From Desulfobacterales bacterium (GTDB lineage Bacteria > Desulfobacterota > Desulfobacteria > Desulfobacterales > Desulfobacteraceae), in contig JAKSAU010001280.1 in the NCBI GenBank assembly GCA_022361535.1, positions 1 through 27,562 on the forward strand: 27,562 nucleotides of DNA, given 5' to 3'. The notes under the pieces were generated by a model. It made no database searches. It was given only the letters and a program-made list of their open reading frames with translations, and had not been told where the DNA came from. How positions within the stretch are numbered: position 1 is the stretch's first letter; each line of letters starts with the position of its first letter. Position numbers and translations under genes: made by a program. Shown here one piece after another: positions 14,642 to 22,173 of the stretch.

Positions 14642-15523
14642 ATGCTCTCTAATTCCAGGAAGTTGATCCCCGGAAACAATACGTTTTCGTTCATGTTCTG
14701 GATACTGATTCCCTTTACCCTCTTTCTTGCCAATGGATGCTCTGTTAAGTCGGACATGATGACTCACCTATCCAAAAGCATCTTAAACAACAACGACCTG
14801 GACATGGTAGAGTCCGGTGCACCTGCCTACCTGCTCATGGTGGACAGCCTTATATCCCAGGACCCTGAATCCGAACAAATACTTTCCACAGGCGCACAGC
14901 TTTATACAGCTTATGCAGATGTCTTTGTCACGGACAAGGAACGGTCAAAGAAACTTGCTGATAAAGCCATGGCCTATGCTCTTAATGCCATTTGCCAAGC
15001 TGAGGCTGATGCCTGCGGCCTAAACGAGAAACCCTTTGAAGAGTTTAAAGCCATTGTGGACGAATTAGGTGAGGATGACCTGCCGTATTTGTTCACCATG
15101 GGCAATGCCTGGGCCTCCTGGATTATGGCCAATAAAGATGACTTTAATGCACTGGCCGATATTTCCCGGATAGAAGCGATCATGCTCAAAGTAATCGATC
15201 TGGATGATACTTACAGAGACGGAGCAGCGTATCTGTACCTGGGCACATTGGCTACGTTCCTGCCACCGGCTTTGGGAGGCAAACCCGAACAAGGCAGGAT
15301 CTATTTTGAAAAAGCCATTGCCCTGTCCCACGGAAAAAACCTGATGACCAAAGTGGTTTATGCCAAACTCTATGCCAAAATGATGTTTGACAGGCCCCTT
15401 CACGACCGGCTTCTTGCCGAGGTCTTAGAAACTGATCCCAACATTGAAGGGTATACCCTGATCAATACTTATGCCCAAAAACAAGCCCTTCAACTGCTGG
15501 AAGAAGCAGACGAATATTTTTAA
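14642..15523 (+). CDS. TRAP transporter TatT component lipoprotein
   Basis: A 293-residue protein of the TRAP T-component (TatT) family. It has an N-terminal hydrophobic signal ending in 'LANGC', so Cys33 is the likely lipidation site, although the lipobox is not ideal. The mature part is helical with TPR-like repeats, including the 'GGKPEQGRIYFEKAIAL' and 'LYLGTLATFLPPALGGKPE' stretches typical of the family. In Treponema the TatT protein is a trimeric periplasmic TPR lipoprotein that binds the TRAP substrate-binding protein. 'AAGGA' lies about 11 bases before the ATG. The DctP gene follows after 18 bases, then DctQ and DctM, forming one operon. Confidence 0.9.
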   Translation: MLSNSRKLIPGNNTFSFMFWILIPFTLFLANGCSVKSDMMTHLSKSILNNNDLDMVESGAPAYLLMVDSLISQDPESEQILSTGAQLYTAYADVFVTDKERSKKLADKAMAYALNAICQAEADACGLNEKPFEEFKAIVDELGEDDLPYLFTMGNAWASWIMANKDDFNALADISRIEAIMLKVIDLDDTYRDGAAYLYLGTLATFLPPALGGKPEQGRIYFEKAIALSHGKNLMTKVVYAKLYAKMMFDRPLHDRLLAEVLETDPNIEGYTLINTYAQKQALQLLEEADEYF

Positions 15524-15541
15524 TGCGGAGACTTTACACAG

Positions 15542-16555
15542 ATGTTTAACAGACTTTTCATCCTGAACCTTTTATTCCTGATAACCTTTATATCCACAGG
15601 ATATGCCCAGACCTTCAAAATAGCCACCATCTCACCTGAAGGCTCCATGTGGATGGAAAAGATGCGCCAAGGTGCAAAAGAGGTAGCAAAGGCCACTGAC
15701 AACCGGATAAAATTCAAATTCTATCCCGGCGGAGTCATGGGAAACGACAAAGCGGTTTTAAGAAAAATCCGTATCGGCCAACTCCAGGGAGGGGCTGTGG
15801 TGGCAGGCAGTTTGTCTCCTTTTTTTCCTGCCAACCAGGTCTATGCCCAACCCATGAAGTTCAAATCCCAGGACGAGGTGGATTATGTGCGCAAACACAT
15901 GGATGACTTTATTATCAAAGGGCTTGAAGATGCAGGCTTTGTAATTTTCGGCATTTCAGGTGGGGGATTTGCATATATCATGTCCAAAGAGCCCATTGAG
16001 TCTGTTGCCGATTTAAAAGAACGCAAAGTCTGGATACCGGACAATGATAAACTCAGCCGGGCTGCTGTCAGCAGTTTCGGTGTTTCACCCATCCCACTTC
16101 CCTTGGCAGACGTTCGTACCGGCCTGCAGTCCGGCCTCATTGATACGGTTGGGACTTCTCCTGTAGGTGCCATAGTGCTTCAATGGCATACCCAGATCAA
16201 GTACGTGACTAATATTCCTTTGCTTTATCTGCATGCAGCGTTAGCCATTGATAAGAAAAAATTCAAACGGATGTCAGCCGAGGACCAGGCAGTTGTCAGA
16301 AGAATTATGACTCAAGCCTTCAAAGAAATTGACCGGCGGAACCGTGAGGACGACACTAAAGCTATTGCAGCCATGAAAAAACAAGGCATTAAATTTATCA
16401 CTCCTTCTAAAACCCATATGGATGAGTGGCTGGCTACTGCCACCAGGGCATCTGAAAAAATGGTATCTTCAGGTACAATTCCCAAGGGCGCGGCAGAGCA
16501 AATGGACCTTTTGATTGCCGAGTATCACAAAACCAACAGCACACAGGAAAACTAA
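15542..16555 (+). CDS. TRAP transporter substrate-binding protein (DctP family)
   Basis: A 337-residue periplasmic binding protein with a signal peptide (cleavage near 'GYAQ', residue 22). It shows the DctP plan: 'FKIATISPEGSMWMEKMRQGAKEV' at the start of the first lobe, 'FYPGGVMGND' and 'LQSGLIDTVGTSP' in the hinge region. The usual ligand-clamping arginine, found in the 'K-x-R-V/I-P' motif of most DctP proteins, is replaced: here it reads 'RKVWIPDN', putting Trp164 where Arg is expected. This fits the T-component-associated subgroup, proposed to bind less polar ligands. 'GGAG' 11 bases before the ATG supports the start. The ligand is unknown. Confidence 0.9.
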   Translation: MFNRLFILNLLFLITFISTGYAQTFKIATISPEGSMWMEKMRQGAKEVAKATDNRIKFKFYPGGVMGNDKAVLRKIRIGQLQGGAVVAGSLSPFFPANQVYAQPMKFKSQDEVDYVRKHMDDFIIKGLEDAGFVIFGISGGGFAYIMSKEPIESVADLKERKVWIPDNDKLSRAAVSSFGVSPIPLPLADVRTGLQSGLIDTVGTSPVGAIVLQWHTQIKYVTNIPLLYLHAALAIDKKKFKRMSAEDQAVVRRIMTQAFKEIDRRNREDDTKAIAAMKKQGIKFITPSKTHMDEWLATATRASEKMVSSGTIPKGAAEQMDLLIAEYHKTNSTQEN

Positions 16556-16565
16556 CTATCCCAAA

Positions 16566-17048
16566 ATGGCTCGCCTGATTTCCATTTTTCATAAAATAGA
16601 AGATGCGGTCCTGGTCTGCCTGCTATTGGTCATGATCTCCATGGCTGTCGGTCAGATATTGCTAAGGAATGTTTTTGATTCAGGAATTATCTGGGCAGAC
16701 CCTTTGGTCCGGGTTCTCGTATTATGGCTTGGGCTTATCGGAGCAATGGCCGCCTCCAGGACAGGTAACCACATCAGTATTGATGTAATCTCGCGATATC
16801 TGCCAGAACCAATTAAACGGTTCACAAGTCTTTTTGTTTATCTTTTCACCGCTTTTGTATCCGGGCTTATGACATGGCACAGCATTCGATTTGTTAGCAT
16901 GGAAAAGGCTGATGGGCTCATAGCCTTTGGGTCGGTACCAGCCTGGGTGTGCGAAATTATCATTCCTATTGCTTTTGGTATTATCACTATCAGGTACATC
17001 CTGTTTTTCCTTGACCAGATCCTGAAAATAGTCAGGCCCACCCAATGA
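16566..17048 (+). CDS. TRAP transporter small permease DctQ
   Basis: The small membrane subunit of the TRAP transporter, about 160 residues with four hydrophobic helices. The family signature region 'LLRNVFDSGIIWADPLVRVLVLWLG' and 'NHISIDVISRYLP' is evident. The open frame extends upstream to a TTG at 16515, overlapping dctP by 41 bases, but the ATG at 16566 gives the normal DctQ length and N-terminus and is 10 bases after the dctP stop, so I use it; the ribosome site ('CAGGAAAAC') is somewhat far upstream. The stop overlaps the dctM start by 4 bases, implying coupled translation. Confidence 0.88.
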   Translation: MARLISIFHKIEDAVLVCLLLVMISMAVGQILLRNVFDSGIIWADPLVRVLVLWLGLIGAMAASRTGNHISIDVISRYLPEPIKRFTSLFVYLFTAFVSGLMTWHSIRFVSMEKADGLIAFGSVPAWVCEIIIPIAFGIITIRYILFFLDQILKIVRPTQ

Positions 17049-18325
17049 CCTATACGATTATCGGCATACTTATACTTCTTGCACTCATGGGAGCGCCGCT
17101 GTTTACAGTGATTATCGGGGCTGCCATGTTCGGGTTTTACCATTCTGAAATTGATTTATCGGTCATGGCCATAGAATTATACAGGATTGCCGATACCCCC
17201 ATTCTTCTTGCCCTTCCCTTGTTCACTTTTGCCGGATACATTCTTGGGGAAAGCAATACGTCACAGCGTCTTGTGGCGTTGACACGAGCCTTTTTAGGAT
17301 GGATGCCGGGAGGCCTTGCAATTGTGGCCTTTGTGGTCTGCGCGTTGTTTACGGCATTTACAGGTGCTTCGGGAGTCACAATTGTTGCCATGGGAGCACT
17401 TTTATATCCGGCATTGACCCAGGCAGGATACAAAGACCGGTTCAGCTTGGGGCTGGTTACAACTTCAGGCAGTTTAGGGCTCTTGCTTCCCCCGTCTTTG
17501 CCCCTGATCCTTTACGGCATAATCGCACAGCAGATGAGCGAAGGTGCTGATATATCCATTGAAGACCTTTTTCTAGCTGGAATATTTCCTGCATTGCTAA
17601 TGATTGTCATGCTCTCAGCATGGAGTGTATGGACGAACCGGGCAAATCCGGTTCCCCTGACCCCGTTTTCTCTTCAAAAGTGTAAAACAGCCTTAAGGGA
17701 AGCCATTTGGGAAATACCATTGCCCTTGTTTGTCTTTTTCGGGATCTATTCAGGTTATTTTGCCGTGTCAGAAGCAGCCGCTGTCACAGCTATGTATGTA
17801 TTGGTTGTAGAAGTCTTGATATACAGGGAGATCTCCTTATCCAGACTTCCGGGTATAATAAGAGAGTCAATGATCATGGTTGGCGGCATTCTTTTAATCC
17901 TTGGGGTATCTTTAGCCTTCACCAATTTTCTCATTGATGTTGAAGCCCCAATGAAGTTGTTTGAGATCTGCCAGAAATTTGTATCCAGCAAGCTGGTATT
18001 TCTGATTCTACTCAATATATTCCTGCTTATTCTCGGGGCCATGCTCGATATATTCAGTGCCATTATCATCATGGTTCCCCTTATGCTGCCTGTTGCCCTT
18101 GAATATGGGATACATCCGGTTCACCTGGGAGTCATTTTCCTGGCGAATATGCAGATCGGATACTTTACCCCGCCTGTGGGCATGAACCTTTTTATCGCAG
18201 GGTACCGGTTTAACAAACCAATTGTAGAAATCTACCGGGCCACGATTCCATTTATGCTGGTCTTGCTGCTTTCCATTCTCATCATTACCTATTGGCCGGC
18301 ATTGAGCTTGTTTTTAATATCCTGA
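17045..18325 (+). CDS. TRAP transporter large permease DctM
   Basis: The large membrane subunit of the TRAP transporter, 426 residues, about 12 transmembrane helices, which carries out Na+-coupled solute symport with DctQ. Conserved motifs include 'TGASGVTIVAMGALLYPAL', 'GSLGLLLPPSLPLILYG' and 'GYFTPPVGMNLFIAGYRF'. Length is typical. The ATG overlaps the dctQ stop (ATGA). It is the last gene of the four-gene TRAP operon and runs into an AT-rich inverted repeat that spans its stop codon, facing glnE. Confidence 0.93.
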   Translation: MTYTIIGILILLALMGAPLFTVIIGAAMFGFYHSEIDLSVMAIELYRIADTPILLALPLFTFAGYILGESNTSQRLVALTRAFLGWMPGGLAIVAFVVCALFTAFTGASGVTIVAMGALLYPALTQAGYKDRFSLGLVTTSGSLGLLLPPSLPLILYGIIAQQMSEGADISIEDLFLAGIFPALLMIVMLSAWSVWTNRANPVPLTPFSLQKCKTALREAIWEIPLPLFVFFGIYSGYFAVSEAAAVTAMYVLVVEVLIYREISLSRLPGIIRESMIMVGGILLILGVSLAFTNFLIDVEAPMKLFEICQKFVSSKLVFLILLNIFLLILGAMLDIFSAIIIMVPLMLPVALEYGIHPVHLGVIFLANMQIGYFTPPVGMNLFIAGYRFNKPIVEIYRATIPFMLVLLLSILIITYWPALSLFLIS

Positions 18326-18334
18326 TATTAAAAA
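18311..18334. terminator. AT-rich inverted repeat between dctM and glnE
   Basis: 'tttttaatatc' (18311-18321) and 'gatattaaaaa' (18324-18334) form a perfect 11-bp inverted repeat with only 'ct' between, overlapping the dctM stop codon. Its position between convergent genes suggests a weak bidirectional terminator, although the stem is AT-rich. Confidence 0.45.
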
Positions 18335-18359
18335 TCATATTTTAAAAGACATTAAACAT

Positions 18360-21275
18360 TCACCCTGATGAGCTCTCTTCCTCTTTTAAGTAGTGATCAT
18401 AAATGGATGCTACAGCCTCTGCCTTATCTTTGAACATATCCTCATCAACTGTCTGGGAAAGTTCCTGTAAGGTAAGGCGATGCATGACCTGGCGCATGGC
18501 CACATAGGCTTCCTGGAGTGTTTGGCTCTCCTGCCCTGAAATCAGTGCTTCCACGCTTAGCCCCTCCATCAGCCGGATATTATCTGTCCACACGCTGACA
18601 TCCGGATAATGGGCTGCATGTCGCAATACCAGATATTGAACAAGGAATTCAATATCCACAATACCGCCCCGGCCCTGCTTCAAATCAAAGATTCCGGGTT
18701 CAGATTTGAGACGCTGTTTTCTCATTTTTTCCCGCATATCACTAACCTCTGTCCTGAGGATATCCGGTTCCCTTTCTCCGTTCAAAGCTGATCTTCGAAT
18801 TGTTTCAAACCGCTTGAACAATAAAGGGTCCCCGGCCACAGGCCGGGCACGGATCAGAGCTTGATGCTCCCAAGTCCAGGCCTGATTTTCAAGGTAGTCT
18901 TCAAACGCCTCCATATGGGAAACAATGGTACCGGAGTCTCCGCCCGGCCGAAGGCGCATATCCGCACCATAAAGAGTTCCGGCTGAAGTATGCATGGTCA
19001 AAGCATGGATAATACGCTGGCCTAAATTGGAATAAAACCGGACCGTATCAATGGATCGTTCTCCACCTTGGGTATACCCCGGTTCAGCCTCAAACAAAAA
19101 AACCAGGTCCAGGTCTGATTTATATCCCATTTCAAGGCCACCCACCTTCCCATAGGCAATCACGGCAAACCCGCATCCATCAATGTTTTCTCCTTCTATC
19201 CCCTCGGGTCGGCCATATCTTTGAGTAACAATCTCCCATGACGACTTGACTACCTGGCACAGGATGGTTTCGGCAATCCAGGTCAGATGATCGCTGACCT
19301 TCATAAGCGGATAGTTTCCACTCACATCTGCAGCAGCCACTCTGAGGGTATTTATCTGGCGGAAAATGTTCAACTCCTCGAGTAGAAATTCCAGATCTCC
19401 TTTGGGGGTCCGGTCCATGCGCATTTGCATTTCTCGTTCCAAAACGTCGCGTTTAGGTGGAGAATAAAGGGTTGCCGGATGCATCAGCTCATCTAAAAGA
19501 ACTGGATGGCGGCTTAAAAAAGAAATAATCCAGGGGCTTTTACGGGCAAGTACAATAAGGGTATCCAGCGCGCTTTTGTTTTCTATAAGCAAAGACAGAT
19601 AACAGGTGCGCCGCTCAATAGTGGCCACAAGGTCAATGAGCTTGCTTAGCACTGATTCAGCTTCAGGGACCTGGCCTGCTTTTTTAACCAGGCTGGGGAT
19701 CAGCCGGGCCAGTTTCTTTTGCCCGTTGGGTGTTAACTGACGTGTATTGGGGTGGCCTGCAAGAGAACGCAGCATGGCCAGGACCTGTTCAGGTTCCTCA
19801 TACCCTGCAACGGAAATGGTTTCTGCAAGGAACTGGGGATCATTGATATTGGTCCAGATACGGGTTAAATCTTGGGACTTGTTATCATTTTGTTCATCAT
19901 CCGGGTCGACAAGAAGCTGAGAAAAATGACCATGGACAAGAGTTAAAACCTGGGACAGCTCTGCATAGAAACCGTTAAAATCTTCATACCCCATTGAATG
20001 GGCTAAAATATCACGTTGGACGAGGTCTTCAGGAATATCATGGGTCTGTCGATCCTGGTACTCCTGGAGCCGATTTTCCACTTTTCTTAAAAAGAAGTAA
20101 GCGTCACTGAGCTCATCACAGGTCTTTTGGTCAATACACTCTAACTTTGCAAGCAAAGAAAGTACCTTGAGGATAGGCCTTACTTGAAGTGCTGGCTCGA
20201 CCCCGCCCCGAATCAGTTGAAACAGCTGGCCGAAAAATTCTATTTCCCTTATGCCGCCAGCCCCCAGTTTAATGTTATGTTTAAGTTTGGCGCTTTTGAC
20301 CTGCAAAGAAATCCTTTGTTTCATATCCCGAAAAGAGTCAAACGAGCCATAATCAAAATACCTGCGGTAGATAAACGGACGAAGTGACTCCAGTATTTTT
20401 TGGCCGGCCTGGAGATCTCCGGCAACGGTTTTGGCTTTTATCATGGCATACCGTTCCCACTCCCTGCCCTGGGACTGGTAATAATGCTCAAAAGCAGCAG
20501 CGCTCATGACCAAAGGCCCACTGTCGCCAAAGGGACGGAGCCTGGTATCTACCCTGTAAAAGTGGGTTCCGTTTCCCATACTGAAAAGTTTGATGAACTC
20601 TCTGCATAATTTTGTGAAAAATTCATCATTGGAGATCGATCGGTCTCCGGCTGTAGCTCCCTCGTTAGGGTAGACAAAAATAAGATCAATGTCCGATGAG
20701 AAGTTCAGTTCACCTGCACCTAATTTACCCATGCCCAGAACAACTATCTGTTGCGTGTTACCTTTGCTGTCTTTGGGAACACCCCATTTTTCTGAAAGAA
20801 CCGGAGACAGAACATCAACTCCAGCGGAGATGCAGGCACAGGCCAGATTCGACAAGTCCGCCATGGTCTCCTCAAGAACTGCTGTTCCGGTCAGGTCCCG
20901 CCAAGCTATCCGTATGACTTCATAAACTTTAAACTTTAGTAAAAGGGTTTTAATCGTTGGAATATCTGACTCGTCACCGATCAAAACCTTTAATTTATCG
21001 TGCAAAGTATCAGAAGAATATGGGGAATTAAAATCTTCACTTTGAAACAGGTTTGCCAGGATGGAGGGATCCCGGATAATGTGTTCAGCAACAAATGGGC
21101 TGTACAGCAGTACGTGCAGAAACGCTTTGGATTCAACTATACCTGGGACATCTTTGCCCCACGACTCAACCGCTGAATGAAAAGCATCTAAGCGTTGAGT
21201 TAAAACAGATGTCAGTTCTTTGGATAGATCGGGGAGTTGAGATGTAATCGTCTTGGCAATTTGATCTTGGGTCAT
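18360..21275 (-). CDS. glnE: Bifunctional glutamine synthetase adenylyltransferase/deadenylase GlnE
   Basis: A 971-residue enzyme that adenylylates and de-adenylylates glutamine synthetase in response to PII, setting glutamine synthesis by nitrogen status. Both nucleotidyltransferase-fold domains are present: the N-terminal one has 'GMGKLGAGELNFSSDIDLIF' (residues 181-200, DID at 195-197), and the C-terminal one has 'AYGKVGGLEMGYKSDLDLVF' (707-726, DLD at 721-723). 'GAGGIREIEFFGQ' (338-350) and 'GRGGIVDIEFLVQYL' mark the two GlnD PII-uridylyltransferase-like helical regions. Length is normal for the family (about 950). No glnA or glnB lies in the window. It may be co-transcribed with the 107-residue gene 111 bases upstream on the same strand. 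Confidence 0.95.
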   Translation of the reverse strand: MTQDQIAKTITSQLPDLSKELTSVLTQRLDAFHSAVESWGKDVPGIVESKAFLHVLLYSPFVAEHIIRDPSILANLFQSEDFNSPYSSDTLHDKLKVLIGDESDIPTIKTLLLKFKVYEVIRIAWRDLTGTAVLEETMADLSNLACACISAGVDVLSPVLSEKWGVPKDSKGNTQQIVVLGMGKLGAGELNFSSDIDLIFVYPNEGATAGDRSISNDEFFTKLCREFIKLFSMGNGTHFYRVDTRLRPFGDSGPLVMSAAAFEHYYQSQGREWERYAMIKAKTVAGDLQAGQKILESLRPFIYRRYFDYGSFDSFRDMKQRISLQVKSAKLKHNIKLGAGGIREIEFFGQLFQLIRGGVEPALQVRPILKVLSLLAKLECIDQKTCDELSDAYFFLRKVENRLQEYQDRQTHDIPEDLVQRDILAHSMGYEDFNGFYAELSQVLTLVHGHFSQLLVDPDDEQNDNKSQDLTRIWTNINDPQFLAETISVAGYEEPEQVLAMLRSLAGHPNTRQLTPNGQKKLARLIPSLVKKAGQVPEAESVLSKLIDLVATIERRTCYLSLLIENKSALDTLIVLARKSPWIISFLSRHPVLLDELMHPATLYSPPKRDVLEREMQMRMDRTPKGDLEFLLEELNIFRQINTLRVAAADVSGNYPLMKVSDHLTWIAETILCQVVKSSWEIVTQRYGRPEGIEGENIDGCGFAVIAYGKVGGLEMGYKSDLDLVFLFEAEPGYTQGGERSIDTVRFYSNLGQRIIHALTMHTSAGTLYGADMRLRPGGDSGTIVSHMEAFEDYLENQAWTWEHQALIRARPVAGDPLLFKRFETIRRSALNGEREPDILRTEVSDMREKMRKQRLKSEPGIFDLKQGRGGIVDIEFLVQYLVLRHAAHYPDVSVWTDNIRLMEGLSVEALISGQESQTLQEAYVAMRQVMHRLTLQELSQTVDEDMFKDKAEAVASIYDHYLKEEESSSG

Positions 21276-21386
21276 TTGGCAGCCTTATATGATCAGGTAT
21301 AAATAAAATTACAGTGCGGTATTCTAACCTGACAAGGAAGACAAAATCAATTACAAACACAAAACCAAATTACATAAGACAAGGGC

Positions 21387-21710
21387 TTAGGACGGATCCA
21401 GGGCAATAATAAAATGATTTTTAAACCCCATTGAAGAACCGTCTTCAACGGATTTAACCAATGTCATCTTTTCTTCTCCTGGTATGGCCCTGTCCTGGAA
21501 ATGATATGTGACCGGGAGGACATCTCCTTGCTTGAGGGCATCCAGAATCTTGGAACCGTTTTTTGCAAGGACAAACATGGGTTCAGCCTTTGTTTTTCTA
21601 AGCTTAAACTGGAACAAGAGCCGTGGATTTTCGATTTGTAATTCGGCACTAAAATATGCTTCTTCCTTTTCCGGGGCAGGGGTACATCCCCATTGTATGA
21701 CCTGTTCCAT
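21387..21710 (-). CDS. Unknown 107-residue protein
   Basis: A small cytoplasmic protein with no signal peptide or membrane helix that I do not recognise. It is rich in predicted beta strands ('YFSAELQI', 'RLLFQFKL', 'PMFVLAKNG', 'VLPVTYHF', 'MTLVKSV', 'HFIIALD'), with a pattern reminiscent of a small beta barrel; a degenerate PilZ-like fold is possible but the PilZ Arg and DxSxxG motifs are absent. 'AGAGGA' seven bases before the ATG makes it a credible gene. It lies upstream of glnE on the same strand with a 111-base gap, and the large palindrome-rich region before carA lies upstream of it. Confidence 0.65.
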   Translation of the reverse strand: MEQVIQWGCTPAPEKEEAYFSAELQIENPRLLFQFKLRKTKAEPMFVLAKNGSKILDALKQGDVLPVTYHFQDRAIPGEEKMTLVKSVEDGSSMGFKNHFIIALDPS

Positions 21711-21869
21711 TTTGGTTCCTCTTGAAACAATTTATTTTTTCTTGATCAAGGTAAATATATTAACCAATACTACAGATCTATCATTTTTCGTGCCAAGTCG
21801 ATACGAGCTAAAAACCCTTGAAAACACAAAGCCTTAGCTCTTTAAAATTGAAATATCACAGATCATATT

Positions 21870-21891
21870 GATTTTATTTCAACATAAAATC
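21870..21891. promoter_or_regulatory. AT-rich inverted repeat, candidate operator
   Basis: 'GATTTTAT' and 'ATAAAATC' flank 'TTCAAC' to form a perfect 8-bp inverted repeat in the region between the 107-residue gene and carA. The size fits a dimeric regulator site, for either of the two divergent genes. It is not a match to the FNR box, which it superficially resembles. Confidence 0.4.
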
Positions 21892-21930
21892 GGAATAACA
21901 CCATAAAAATTAATCAAAATCCATCATCTT

Positions 21931-22089
21931 AAAAACACCCTTTTTACAATAGTAATAAAGGGTGAAAAATTTGCTCCGGGCAACAGGAGAAGCACGCCCT
22001 GCCTTTGGCCAGGTTTTATGGATTGAAATGTCCTGCCTGGTGCTGACAAGTGTTAGATCTCAAAGGCAAATGCATGCTTGCTAATTATA
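21931..22089 (-). ncRNA. Candidate small structured RNA (minus strand) or carA leader element
   Basis: On the minus strand a perfect 'TATAAT' (complement of 22084-22089), with only a weak -35, is followed by a folded element and then by a hairpin with a U-tract. The folded element pairs 21990-22007 with 22061-22079: a 7-bp stem 'gcctttg/caaaggc', an internal loop, then 'gc' and 'aagca/tgctt' pairs. A 5-bp inner stem 'ccagg/cctgg' (22009-22013/22036-22040) lies within it. The closing hairpin is 'cacccttt...aaagggtg' (21936-21964), followed on the minus strand by five Ts. Together these could be an RNA gene of about 145 bases. The same pairing exists on the plus strand and could be a carA leader. 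It does not match 6S, SRP or tmRNA as I know them. Confidence 0.4.
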
Positions 22090-22173
22090 GCCCAATTATG
22101 GTATCTAAACAGGTTCGATTTGTATGATGAAGGCATTTATATCAACCTTGAGTACGGACAGGTGTAAATCCAT

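Larger units (their letters stand above)
21711..22173. other. Palindrome-rich divergent intergenic region upstream of carA
   Basis: This 463-base gap between the 107-residue gene (minus) and carA (plus) has no convincing protein gene. It contains a perfect 10-base palindrome 'CTTGATCAAG' (21741-21750) close to the minus-strand gene, an 8-bp inverted repeat (21870-21891), a stable hairpin (21936-21964) and a larger folded element (21972-22079). carA has a good ribosome site ('AGGTG', 22160-22164). No promoter with two strong boxes was found for carA; the best -10 hexamer in the region is on the minus strand (22084-22089). Confidence 0.55.

Noticed and set aside
16515..16565. Upstream TTG start for dctQ
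   Set aside because: It would add 17 residues inside dctP with no ribosome site and is not seen in normal DctQ proteins; the ATG at 16566 fits better.
21870..21891. FNR box
   Set aside because: TTGAT is followed by a spacer and half-site that do not fit TTGAT-N4-ATCAA; the symmetric feature is the 8-bp repeat instead.
21931..22089. 6S RNA, SRP RNA or a known riboswitch upstream of carA
   Set aside because: The element is shorter than 6S RNA, lacks the SRP GGAA loop motif, and has no conserved core of the riboswitch classes I know; it is reported only as an unassigned structured element.
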